This document shows positions 52,604 through 60,978 of a stretch of DNA of 64,000 nucleotides, one piece after another (the stretch's first letter is position 1; each line of letters opens with the position of its first letter). This DNA is from Martinezella calliandrae (lineage in GTDB: Bacteria; Pseudomonadota; Alphaproteobacteria; Rhizobiales; Rhizobiaceae), in the NCBI RefSeq assembly GCF_030272695.1, contig NZ_JARFYN010000025.1, forward strand, positions 27,811-91,810, read 5' to 3'. The notes under the pieces were generated by a model that did no database searches, was not told the origin of the DNA, and saw only the letters and a list, made by a program, of their open reading frames with translations. Both the position numbers and the translations under genes were made by a program.

Positions 52604-53812
52604 ATGACAGGAAAGCAAATCGCGATCATCGGTGGTGGGCCGGCGGGCCTGATGGCGGCTGAAGTGCTATCTTTCTCCGGCCATCGGGTCACCGTCTACG
52701 ACAGCATGCCGACGGTCGCGCGCAAATTCCTGTTGGCGGGAAAAACCGGCCTCAACATCACTCATTCGGAAGACTACATCCGCTTTGCCAAACGCTTCGG
52801 CCCGAGCTCGGATCGGCTGCGTTCGGCTCTCGACAGTTTTACGCCAGACGATATCAAAAATTGGGCGTCGGCGCTTGGCACGGAGACATTCACCGGCTCC
52901 TCGGGGCGTGTCTTTCCAAACGCCATGAAGGCCTCACCGCTACTGCGGGCTTGGCTCAGCAGGCTGGAGGCCCAAGGCGTCAAGGTTCTGACGCGCCATC
53001 GCTGGTCTGGTTTTGCCGAAGGTGGCTTTGCCTTTGAGACGTCGAAAGGACGAACGATCGTTCAATGCGACGCAGCTCTGCTCGCGCTTGGTGGTGCGAG
53101 TTATCCCCGGCTCGGCTCTAACGCCGCCTGGATCCCCTGGCTTCGTGAAAGAGGTGTGGAGATCGCCGACTTCCAGCCCGCCAATTGCGGCTTCGATGTC
53201 GCCTGGAGCGAAAACTTTGCACAGCGTTTCGCCGGCAAACCGCTGAAGGCGGTGACCGCAACCTCTGATGCCGGCACCTTTCCCGGCGAATTCGTCATTT
53301 CCCGGCATGGGATCGAAGGCAGCCTTGTCTATGCTCATGCCGCCAGCCTGCGTGACCGGCTTGCCAGCGACGGCAATAGCGCGCTCATGGTCGATCTTAC
53401 GCCCGGCAGGACGACAGAACGGCTGTCGCGCGATCTGGCCCGACAGGACGTCAAAGCCAGCCTCTCCAATCGCCTGCGCAAAGGGGCCGGAATCGAGGGC
53501 GTCAAGACCGCTCTGCTGCGTGAACTCGCTCCATCAGCCGCTCTTTCAGATCCGCAACAGCTGCCGCGCCTGATCAAGGTCCTGCCGATCCCGCTCCTGA
53601 GGCCGCGGCCGATCACTGAGGCCATCTCATCGGCCGGAGGCATCCGCTGGAGCAGTGTCGACGACGCATACATGCTGAAGGCACTCCCTGGCGTATTCGT
53701 CGCCGGGGAGATGATCGATTGGGAAGCGCCGACGGGCGGCTACCTTCTCTCGGCTTGTTTCGCCACCGGACGCGCCGCAGCCAGAGGAATGGAGGCCTGG
53801 CTAAAATGGTGA
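52604..53812 (+). CDS. BaiN/HI0933-like FAD-dependent oxidoreductase
   Basis: A 402-residue flavoprotein with the FAD dinucleotide fold KQIAIIGGGPAGLMAAEVLS and ARKFLLAGKTGLNITHSE, then GSSGRVFPNAMKASPLLRAWL and a C-terminal VAGEMIDWEAPTGGYLLSACFATGRAA. This matches the TIGR03862-like branch of the BaiN/HI0933 family, presumed oxidoreductases of unknown substrate. ATG 52604 fits the start of the fold; ATG 52589 is possible, with GAGGA upstream. A minus-strand epimerase gene converges on it with only nine bases between. Confidence 0.9.
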   Translation: MTGKQIAIIGGGPAGLMAAEVLSFSGHRVTVYDSMPTVARKFLLAGKTGLNITHSEDYIRFAKRFGPSSDRLRSALDSFTPDDIKNWASALGTETFTGSSGRVFPNAMKASPLLRAWLSRLEAQGVKVLTRHRWSGFAEGGFAFETSKGRTIVQCDAALLALGGASYPRLGSNAAWIPWLRERGVEIADFQPANCGFDVAWSENFAQRFAGKPLKAVTATSDAGTFPGEFVISRHGIEGSLVYAHAASLRDRLASDGNSALMVDLTPGRTTERLSRDLARQDVKASLSNRLRKGAGIEGVKTALLRELAPSAALSDPQQLPRLIKVLPIPLLRPRPITEAISSAGGIRWSSVDDAYMLKALPGVFVAGEMIDWEAPTGGYLLSACFATGRAAARGMEAWLKW

Positions 53813-53821
53813 CGGATGCCG

Positions 53822-54775
53822 TCACCCAATCCGCCCGTTCGCCATCAGCCATGCCACCGATTCCTGCACTGCCTGCAGTGAGGTGTAGCGCGGCTGATAG
53901 CCGAGAAGCCGTATGGCCTTGGCGATCGAACAATTCGGGCTGCGGGCGATATGCTCCCACGTCGCCTTGGCATCCTCCGGCGTCTGGCTTTCGGCCCATT
54001 TTTCGTAGGGAAGAAATTCCAGTTTCGGCTCATGGCCGAACCAGCGCGACATTGCCTCGGCATAACCGCGAAGCGTCAGCGCGCCGCTCGACACCGCATG
54101 GAAACTCTCGCCGGTTGAGGCACGCCAATTGGCAATCGCGCCCATGAACATCTGGGCGACATCGTCGGCATGGACATGATGGACCGTTTCCAGGCCGAAA
54201 TTCGGCAATACGAGCGTTTCACCGCGTGCGAGCGTTGAAAACGCCGCGAGATTGAAATGGCCCGCCGGATTGAGCGGTGCCCAACCAGGGCCGACGATAT
54301 GGCCAGGATGGATCAAAGTCGCTGGGAACCCTTTGGTGCGCGCCTCTTCCAGCAGGTAGCTCTCTATGGCGGCCTTCTGCGTTCCGTATTCGCCGAACGG
54401 CTGCTTCGGCGTCTCCTCGAGCGTCGGCACGACGGTCGCAAAACCATGCGTCCAGATCGTGCCCGTATGCAGGAAATGGCTGACATGACCTGAGAGAGCC
54501 TCGGTCAGATGCTTGGCGTTCTCCAATGTGAAGCAGATCATGTCGATGACGACCTCGGCCTTCAGGTTACGGATCGCCGGCCCGAAACCGCCGTCCCTTT
54601 CCATGGCGGCGCGATCCATCGCCAATTGCTCGACGGCATCCCACGCCCGGTTCGGCAAATAGGGCTTTGCCTGGCCGCGGCTCACCGCCACCACTTCATA
54701 CCCGGCTTCGACCAGCCGCGGCACGAGATAAGTGCCGACATGGCCCGTTGCTCCGATGACCACTGCACGTGTCAT
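53822..54775 (-). CDS. NAD-dependent epimerase/dehydratase-family protein
   Basis: A 317-residue extended SDR-type protein with the NAD motif AVVIGATGHVGTYLVPRLVEAGYEV, a YGTQKAAIE segment carrying the YxxxK catalytic pair, and LIHPGHIVGPGWAPLNP. The rest resembles nucleotide-sugar epimerases or NmrA/isoflavone-reductase-like proteins. Substrate unknown. ATG 54775 has GGGAGGA eight bases upstream and is preferred over a longer upstream frame. It appears to be a single gene, convergent with the flavoprotein gene. Confidence 0.9.
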   Translation of the reverse strand: MTRAVVIGATGHVGTYLVPRLVEAGYEVVAVSRGQAKPYLPNRAWDAVEQLAMDRAAMERDGGFGPAIRNLKAEVVIDMICFTLENAKHLTEALSGHVSHFLHTGTIWTHGFATVVPTLEETPKQPFGEYGTQKAAIESYLLEEARTKGFPATLIHPGHIVGPGWAPLNPAGHFNLAAFSTLARGETLVLPNFGLETVHHVHADDVAQMFMGAIANWRASTGESFHAVSSGALTLRGYAEAMSRWFGHEPKLEFLPYEKWAESQTPEDAKATWEHIARSPNCSIAKAIRLLGYQPRYTSLQAVQESVAWLMANGRIG

Positions 54776-54909
54776 GATGTCCTCCCAAGTATATTTTTCA
54801 GAATTGGATGATGCCGGAACCCGGCGCGAAGAAAATGACCCTCTCAAAGAATAGGAGCATGCGCCGTCTTGTCATCCCCAAAGGGGATCGGATACCGACT
54901 TTGTTGCGG

Positions 54910-55665
54910 CTAGGCGCCTCTGCGCAACTTTGACGGCTCGCCGTCCTCATCCTCGGACCTGATATAGACCTGCAGCGTATAGCCGATATGCTCGGTCATC
55001 AGCGCCCGGGCGCGCTCGATATCGCGGTCGAGGGCGGCCTCCATCAGCTCCGTATGATGCTCGATCGCCATTGCGTCGCGCAAGGCAGCGACCGCCGTCT
55101 CATAGCCGATCGTCAGGCCGGCGGCGGCGCGCTGTGTCGGCGCCAGACCGAGAAAGCGGTGATGACGGCGAAGCTGATCGGAAATCGTCCCCTGAAAGCG
55201 CAGAAGCCAGCTCGATGTGGCGGCACTCAAGAGCGCGGCATGAAAGGCCGTATGTTTTTCATCCCACTCGTCGGCCATTTCCTCGGAAGCGGCATCGGGC
55301 ACGATTTTGCAGCGCGAGAGGCGGTAGTGCGCGGTGACCACAGTGGATTCCCAGGCCTGACCACCTTTTTCGATCGATTCCAGCAGCAGGGGCAGTTCAA
55401 CCACCATCCGCGCCCGCATCAGGTCTTCCAGTTCATTACGGGAAACCGGGGCGACGGCAAAACCACGATTGCTGATGGCTGTCACCAGCTTTTCGGCTTC
55501 CAACCGCGACAGCGCTTCGCGCAGAGGAGTCCAGCCGACGTCATAGGCATCCCGCAACGCGCTTAGCTTCAATGATGCGCCGGGCCTGAGCTTCGTGTTG
55601 AGAATATCCCGTCGCAGCAGCCAGTAGGCCGCTTCCGTCTTCGTCAGAGGTTCCTTGTCTTGCAT
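54910..55665 (-). CDS. GntR-family (FCD) regulator of the kynurenine cassette
   Basis: A 251-residue GntR/FadR-type regulator: winged helix (AAYWLLRRDILNTKLRPGASLKLSALRD, WTPLREALSRLEAEKLV) and an FCD all-helical sensor domain (KHTAFHAALLSAATSSWLLRF, with the histidines that hold a metal in this fold). It is divergent from the ABC transporter/kynureninase genes, its likely targets. AT-rich repeated palindromes lie between them. The inducer may be kynurenine, tryptophan or an intermediate; this is inferred from the neighbourhood. Confidence 0.9.
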   Translation of the reverse strand: MQDKEPLTKTEAAYWLLRRDILNTKLRPGASLKLSALRDAYDVGWTPLREALSRLEAEKLVTAISNRGFAVAPVSRNELEDLMRARMVVELPLLLESIEKGGQAWESTVVTAHYRLSRCKIVPDAASEEMADEWDEKHTAFHAALLSAATSSWLLRFQGTISDQLRRHHRFLGLAPTQRAAAGLTIGYETAVAALRDAMAIEHHTELMEAALDRDIERARALMTEHIGYTLQVYIRSEDEDGEPSKLRRGA

Positions 55666-55696
55666 TGCGCCATTCCCTGGTCACCGAAGCTCAAGA

Positions 55697-55762
55697 TTAT
55701 ATATAAATCTAGCCTCGGGCAAAATTATATATCATAAGCGTTGAAGGGGCATATCATATATC
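55697..55762. promoter_or_regulatory. AT-rich repeated operator region for the GntR regulator
   Basis: TTATATATAA (55697-55706, perfect palindrome) is followed by TTATATATCATAA (55725-55737) and a related ATATCATATATCG at 55751-55763. Several copies of an AT-rich palindrome between divergent genes suit a GntR/FCD repressor with more than one binding site. The promoter -10 boxes may overlap these. Assignment is by pattern only. Confidence 0.45.
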
Positions 55763-55849
55763 GCAAATTGACAGCGCCAACGTAGCGGCTATGATCCCGG
55801 GTAATAAATCTGAGAGAGCAAGGCTCTCTTTAAAATACGGGAGGAAATC

Positions 55850-56836
55850 ATGAAGAAATCCACATCCATGTGGCTGTCGGGACTGGTTCTCGCTGGCGCG
55901 TTCATGGCGAGCGTCGCCACGGCGGCCGCCGAGCCGATCAAGATCGCTATTGCCAATTTCGGCGAACATCCGCAGCTCAACGCCTCGATTGCTGGCTTCA
56001 AGAAAGCGCTGGCCGACAACGGCTTTGTCGAAGGCAAGGATGTTGTCTACACCGAGAGCAACACTAGCTTCGACGCCTCGCTGGTACCGCAGATGATCGC
56101 CAAGCTTGAGTCGGACCATCCGAAGCTGATGTACACCATTACGACGCCGGTCTCGCAGATCGCCAAGAAGGCGCTCGCCGGCTCCGGCATCCCGATCGTA
56201 TTCTCCGCCGTGACTGATCCGGTCGCCGCCAAGCTCGTTCCCTCCTGGGATGCCGGTGATGTGGGCATTACCGGTGCAAGCGACCTTCAGGATATCGCCG
56301 CTATCTTGACCTTCACCAAGAAGCTGCTGCCGAATGCCAAGCGCATCGGCGTGCCTTACAATCCGGGCGAGGCCAACGACGCTGCCCTGATCGAAAAGGT
56401 CAAGGCAGCCGCTCCGGCCGCTGGCTTCGAACTGGTCCCGGTCGGCGTCGACAATGTCAACGACATCCAGCAGCGCATCGCATCGCTCGCCGGCAAGGCG
56501 GATGTGATCTACACGCCCGCCTCCAATCTCTTGCAACCGGCAATCACCGCCGTTGCCGCAGCCGCCCGCCAGGCCCAGATTCCGATCGTCAATTCCGACG
56601 ACGCCGCAGTTCGCAGCGGTGTCGTCCCGGCAAGCTTTGCGGTCAACTACGAGCAGGTCGGTGAAAATGCCGGCAGGATCGCCGCAAAGATCCTCAAGGG
56701 TGGCGATCCCAAGACGATCGCGCCATCACGTCCTGCCTATGAGGATCATGCTCCGCTGATCAACAAGGCCGTTTTGAAGGCTTTCGGCGCCGACGTTCCG
56801 GCCTCGCTTGCCGATTGCAATTGCTTCACGAAGTGA
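55850..56836 (+). CDS. TrpX-like periplasmic ABC substrate-binding protein
   Basis: A 328-residue ABC_sub_bind (PF04392) protein with a signal peptide (MKKSTSMWLSGLVLAG...TAAAEP). Visible are IAIANFGEHPQLNASIAGFKKAL, IPIVFSAVTDPVAAKLVPSW and a C-terminal lobe with VNYEQVGENAGRIAAKIL. This family includes the TrpX tryptophan-binding protein of the streptococcal TrpXYZ transporter. The genes downstream degrade kynurenine, so tryptophan, kynurenine or formylkynurenine is the likely ligand. GGGAGG precedes the ATG. Confidence 0.88.
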   Translation: MKKSTSMWLSGLVLAGAFMASVATAAAEPIKIAIANFGEHPQLNASIAGFKKALADNGFVEGKDVVYTESNTSFDASLVPQMIAKLESDHPKLMYTITTPVSQIAKKALAGSGIPIVFSAVTDPVAAKLVPSWDAGDVGITGASDLQDIAAILTFTKKLLPNAKRIGVPYNPGEANDAALIEKVKAAAPAAGFELVPVGVDNVNDIQQRIASLAGKADVIYTPASNLLQPAITAVAAAARQAQIPIVNSDDAAVRSGVVPASFAVNYEQVGENAGRIAAKILKGGDPKTIAPSRPAYEDHAPLINKAVLKAFGADVPASLADCNCFTK

Positions 56837-56924
56837 TCGGCGGCATCTTCGAGAGATCCATCTGATCCATGGCGGCGTTGATAGCGCCGCCATTTCATAA
56901 CCCTACACGAGAGGGGAGGCACGG

Positions 56925-57704
56925 ATGCTGGACATCAAATCCGCGCGCAAGGTTTTCTACAGAGGCCAGCCCGACGAAAAGATCGCGCTCAACGGCCTGA
57001 CGCTCTCCCTCAAGGCAGGCGAATTCGGCGTCGTCATCGGCTCGAACGGCGCTGGCAAGAGCAGCATGCTGAATGCGATTTCCGGCGCCCTCAGCCTCGA
57101 TTCCGGCCAGATCCTCATCAATGGCAACGACGTCACGAACATTCCCGTCCACAAGCGTGCGGCGCGACTGGCTCGCGTCTTCCAAGACCCTATGAAGGGC
57201 ACCGCCGCCAGCATGACAGTCGCGGAAAACATGCTGCTCGCCGAGTTGCGCGGCCAAAGGCGGGGACTTCGGCCCGGCTTGAATGGCGCACGTCTCTCCG
57301 CCTACAAGGAACGCCTCGCCGTTCTCGGGCTGGGTCTGGAGAACCGCCTAGATACCAAGGTGGAGCTTCTTTCAGGCGGCCAGCGTCAATCGCTATCTCT
57401 CATTATGGCGGTCGGCGGTTCGCCAGACGTATTGCTACTCGACGAACACACCGCCGCGCTTGATCCGCGCACGGCCGATATCGTCATGAAGGCGACGGTT
57501 AGAACCGTCGAAACGCTGAAGCTTACGACTTTGATGGTGACGCACAACATGCAGCACGCCGTCGATTTCGGCGACAGTATCATCATGCTCGATGCCGGCC
57601 GCGTCCATCTCGAAATCACCGGCGAGGGAAAACGAAAGATTACCGTTCCCGAGCTGATCGGCCATTTCGCCGTCAAGACCGACCGCATGCTGCTGGTGAG
57701 CTGA
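56925..57704 (+). CDS. TrpZ-like ABC transporter ATPase
   Basis: A 259-residue ATPase with Walker A GSNGAGKSSML, a Q loop at RVFQDPMKGTAASM, signature LSGGQRQSLSLIMAV, Walker B VLLLDEHTAALD (His after the catalytic Glu, as in this subfamily) and switch His in MVTHNMQH. It energises uptake together with the flanking TrpX-like and permease proteins. ATG 56925 is preceded by GAGGGGAGG. The gap from the binding protein gene is 88 bp and to the permease four bp. Confidence 0.92.
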   Translation: MLDIKSARKVFYRGQPDEKIALNGLTLSLKAGEFGVVIGSNGAGKSSMLNAISGALSLDSGQILINGNDVTNIPVHKRAARLARVFQDPMKGTAASMTVAENMLLAELRGQRRGLRPGLNGARLSAYKERLAVLGLGLENRLDTKVELLSGGQRQSLSLIMAVGGSPDVLLLDEHTAALDPRTADIVMKATVRTVETLKLTTLMVTHNMQHAVDFGDSIIMLDAGRVHLEITGEGKRKITVPELIGHFAVKTDRMLLVS

Positions 57705-57708
57705 TATC

Positions 57709-58632
57709 ATGGATTTCATTCAGGAAACCGTTTCCAGTTTCGTCTCGCTGATCCCAGTCACGCTGGCGCAGAGCTTCATCCTGAGCTTCGTCGTGTTGGG
57801 CATCATGATCCCCTTCCGCATGCTGAGCTTTCCGGATCTGACCAGCGAAGGCGCCTTTCCGCTCGGCGGCTGTGTCTGCGGCATCTTGCTGGCGGCAGGC
57901 GTCGCGCCGCCACTGGCAATCATTGCGGCTTTTGTCGTCGGTCTCGCCGCCGGCTGCTGCACGGCCTTCATTCACCTGCGCTTCCGCATCCACACGCTGC
58001 TCGCTGGCATCCTGATGTCGACCATGCTCTACAGCGTCAACCTCGGCATCATGGGCAAATCGAACCTCTCGGTCTTTGGCCAGCCGACCGTATTCGACTG
58101 GGTACCGCTAACGCAGCCGGGCTTTCCGGCGAGCAAGATCGTCGTCGCCGGCTTGGTCGCCCTGATCGTCCTCATCACTCTGAACCTTTATTTCAAGACG
58201 GAGAAAGGGACTGCGATGCGCGCGGTCGGCGCCAATCCGGAAATGGCCGAAGCGCAAGGCATCAATGTCTGGGCCGCGACGATCGGCGGTGTCGGCCTCG
58301 CCAGCGCATTTTCCGCCTCCAGCGGCGCGCTGATGGTGCAATCGCAGGGCTTTGCCGACGTCAATATGGGTATCGGCATCCTGATCAACGGCCTGGCCGC
58401 ACTAATGATCGGCGAGGCCTTCACAGGCAAGCAGACCGTGCTCAGGCAGTTGCTCGCGCCCTTCGTCGGCTCGATCATCTATTACCAGCTCGTTTCGCTC
58501 TGCCTTGCCGCTGGTATGCCACCGCCGAACCTGAAGCTCGCCACCGGCTTGTTCGTCCTGCTGATGCTGGCGCTGCCAAGCATCAGGCGCAGCCGTGGCG
58601 GCGCGCCCGCCCGTGAAACCATTCGCGAATAA
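57709..58632 (+). CDS. TrpY-like ABC transporter permease
   Basis: A 307-residue BPD_transp_2 permease with about eight helices. It has VVLGIMIPFRMLSFPDLTSEGAFPLGG at the start, KGTAMRAVGANPEMAEAQGINVW (the coupling region) and NGLAALMIGEAF near the end, as in TrpY-type and CbiM-like permeases of this subfamily. It lies immediately after the ATPase gene and before kynureninase (16-bp gap), which ties transport to degradation. Confidence 0.92.
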   Translation: MDFIQETVSSFVSLIPVTLAQSFILSFVVLGIMIPFRMLSFPDLTSEGAFPLGGCVCGILLAAGVAPPLAIIAAFVVGLAAGCCTAFIHLRFRIHTLLAGILMSTMLYSVNLGIMGKSNLSVFGQPTVFDWVPLTQPGFPASKIVVAGLVALIVLITLNLYFKTEKGTAMRAVGANPEMAEAQGINVWAATIGGVGLASAFSASSGALMVQSQGFADVNMGIGILINGLAALMIGEAFTGKQTVLRQLLAPFVGSIIYYQLVSLCLAAGMPPPNLKLATGLFVLLMLALPSIRRSRGGAPARETIRE

Positions 58633-58648
58633 AGTGAGACCTGCCACT

Positions 58649-59896
58649 ATGACCAGCCTTCCCGATCTCGCCGCCGTCGAGGCCATGGATGCGGCCGATC
58701 CGCTGCGTTCTTTCCGCAGTCGTTTCGCCTTGCCCGAGGGTGTCATCTATCTCGATGGCAATTCGCTTGGCGCTGCCTCGCATGACGTTTTCTCCGAATT
58801 GCAGCAGGCCGCGACGGAGGAATGGGGCAATGGCCTGATCCGCAGCTGGAATAGCGCCGGTTGGTTCCACCTGCCGCTCGAACTCGGCGACCGCATCGGC
58901 CGGCTGATCGGCGCGGCACCGGGCCAGACGGTGGTGACCGACTCGACCTCGATCAACATCTACAAGGCACTGCATGCCGCGCTTGCGATGCGGCCGGGCC
59001 GCAGCGCCATCGTCGCGGAAGGCGACAGCTTTCCGACCGATCTCTACATGGCCGAAGGTGTAGCCTCGACGCGGCCGGGCGTTACGCTGCGCCTCGAAGG
59101 CAGAGATGCGGACAATATTTTGGATTTGATCGACGACCAGGTGGCCGTCGTCTTGGTAAACCACGTCAACTACAAAAGCGCCGAGCTGCGCGACATGGCG
59201 GCGTTGACGCAAAGGATCCATGAGGCTGGCGCGCTGGTGATCTGGGATCTCTGCCACAGCGCCGGCGCATTGCCTGTCGACCTGGATGGGGCCAATGCCG
59301 ATTTCGCTGTCGGCTGCACGTATAAATACCTGAACGGCGGCCCCGGCTCGCCAGCCTTTATCTACGCGGCGCACCGACACCACAGCTCGATCACCCAACC
59401 TCTCAGCGGCTGGTGGGGTCATGCCCGTCCCTTCGCCTTCGAGCAGAATTTTGCCGGCGGCGAGGGAATCAAACGCTTCCTCTGCGGCACGCAACCGATC
59501 CTGTCGTTGCGCGCACTGAAGGGCGTGCTCGGCATCTGGGATGAGGTCGACATGAGCGTGTTGCGCAGGAAGAGCATTGCGCTGACAGATCTCTTCATCC
59601 AGTTGGTCGAGGCGAAATGTGGCCAATATGGCGTCCTATTGGAAACCACGCGCGACAGCGAAAGGCGCGGTAGCCAGGTCTCTTTTACCCATAGCAACAG
59701 CTACGAAGTGATGCAGGCTTTGATCGAACGCGGCGTCATCGGCGATTTCCGCGCACCCGCAACCCTGCGTTTTGGCTTCACGCCACTTTATGTCGGCTAC
59801 AGCGATGTCTTGCAGGCGGCGGAGGTGCTGGAGGACATTCTACGCAGCGGATCTTGGAAGGAAGCACGCTTTGCCGTGCGGTCCACTGTGACCTGA
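58649..59896 (+). CDS. kynU: Kynureninase
   Basis: A 415-residue PLP enzyme that cleaves L-kynurenine to anthranilate and L-alanine. It has YLDGNSLGAASHDVF, VVTDSTSINIYKALHAAL, the Asp-containing WDLCHSAGALPVDLDG, the PLP lysine in FAVGCTYKYLNGGPGSPAFIY, and HARPFAFEQNFAGGEGIKRFLCGTQPILSL. Length and motif order match bacterial KynU. ATG 58649 begins the conserved region; a frame extends 18 codons upstream inside the permease stop. Tryptophan dioxygenase (kynA) is not in the window, so substrate may come from outside through the transporter. Confidence 0.96.
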   Translation: MTSLPDLAAVEAMDAADPLRSFRSRFALPEGVIYLDGNSLGAASHDVFSELQQAATEEWGNGLIRSWNSAGWFHLPLELGDRIGRLIGAAPGQTVVTDSTSINIYKALHAALAMRPGRSAIVAEGDSFPTDLYMAEGVASTRPGVTLRLEGRDADNILDLIDDQVAVVLVNHVNYKSAELRDMAALTQRIHEAGALVIWDLCHSAGALPVDLDGANADFAVGCTYKYLNGGPGSPAFIYAAHRHHSSITQPLSGWWGHARPFAFEQNFAGGEGIKRFLCGTQPILSLRALKGVLGIWDEVDMSVLRRKSIALTDLFIQLVEAKCGQYGVLLETTRDSERRGSQVSFTHSNSYEVMQALIERGVIGDFRAPATLRFGFTPLYVGYSDVLQAAEVLEDILRSGSWKEARFAVRSTVT

Positions 59897-59933
59897 TAGT
59901 CGATTGGCGCTTGAAAAGTTTAAGGATCGGGCG

Positions 59934-60764
59934 ATGAGCTACTTCAGGATTACCGACTGGGAAAGTGCCTATACCAGTGATGCCTATGTGGTTGGCGGCG
60001 ACCGCTGGCCGGCAGCCTGGGTCAAGCCGGCAGAGGTCTTTCGCGATGACATGGCCAAGACCGGCCGCGCCAAACTCGATCTCGCCTATGGGCCCGGCGA
60101 GCGCAATCGCTTCGACCTCTTCCTGCCCACTGAGAGACCGAAGGGATTGGTCGTCTTCATCCATGGCGGATATTGGCTTGAGCTCGACAAAGGCTATTGG
60201 TCGCATCTCGCTGCTGGCCCCGTCGCCAATGGCTACGCCGTCGCCATCCCCTCCTATACGCTTTGCCCCGATATCCGCCTTGCCGGCATCGCCAAGGAGG
60301 TTGCGGCTGCGATCGGCAAAGCGGCCGACATGGTCGATGGCCCTATGGTGCTGGCCGGACATTCGGCCGGCGGCCAGTTGGCGACCCGCATGGTCACGAC
60401 CACGGCGCCGCTTGCTAGACCAGTCCAGGCCCGCATCCGCCATGTCGTTTCCATTTCCGGCGTTCACGACCTGCGCCCGATCATGAAAAGGGCATTTAAC
60501 GTGCATCTGCGCATCGATGCTGCCGAGGCCGCGGCCGAAAGCCCGGCGCTCCTGGAACCAGTTGAAAACACCCGTCTTACCTGCTGGGTCGGCGGTGCCG
60601 AACGGGCGGAATTCATCCGCCAGAATGCCCTGCTCGCCAATATCTGGACCGGCCTTGGAGCAGCAACCAACGCCGTTGTCGAACCGGATCATAATCACTT
60701 CACGGTATTGGACGGTCTCATGGATGCCATGCATCCGCTGACGCGGACCTTGCTTTGCGAATAG
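59934..60764 (+). CDS. Alpha/beta-hydrolase arylformamidase-like protein
   Basis: A 276-residue alpha/beta hydrolase with the oxyanion HGGYWLELDKGYWSHLA, nucleophile elbow GHSAGGQLA and a C-terminal acid/His pair near VEPDHNHFTVL. This HGGYW type is found in animal and fungal kynurenine formamidases (AFMID/BNA7); classical bacterial KynB is an unrelated metal-dependent fold. Directly after kynU it most likely hydrolyses N-formylkynurenine to kynurenine. The start is ATG 59934 with AAGGATCGGG upstream. Confidence 0.87.
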   Translation: MSYFRITDWESAYTSDAYVVGGDRWPAAWVKPAEVFRDDMAKTGRAKLDLAYGPGERNRFDLFLPTERPKGLVVFIHGGYWLELDKGYWSHLAAGPVANGYAVAIPSYTLCPDIRLAGIAKEVAAAIGKAADMVDGPMVLAGHSAGGQLATRMVTTTAPLARPVQARIRHVVSISGVHDLRPIMKRAFNVHLRIDAAEAAAESPALLEPVENTRLTCWVGGAERAEFIRQNALLANIWTGLGAATNAVVEPDHNHFTVLDGLMDAMHPLTRTLLCE

Positions 60765-60978
60765 CGTTCCGAAAGTTTTTCGACGCGTAACGCATGGCTG
60801 GCATCGCGTTGGCGCGCAACCATATGCTTGCCGAACGTCCTCAGTGAACGCATTCTGCTCGCCGACCTTCCGGACGATGCCGCCAATGTCTGTCACGTCA
60901 AGCAGGGTCGTTTTTGCGGCTTCATGATGGCCTGCAGGTAGCAGCAGGACCATTGGGACACGACAAGGGGGAACAGCC

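Noticed and set aside
59778..60953. Long minus-strand open frame antisense to kynU and the arylformamidase-like gene
   Set aside because: Most of it lies opposite two well-supported plus-strand enzymes and it shows no family motif. Only its first ~60 codons fall in the 60765-60953 gap, where they look protein-like but match nothing I know.
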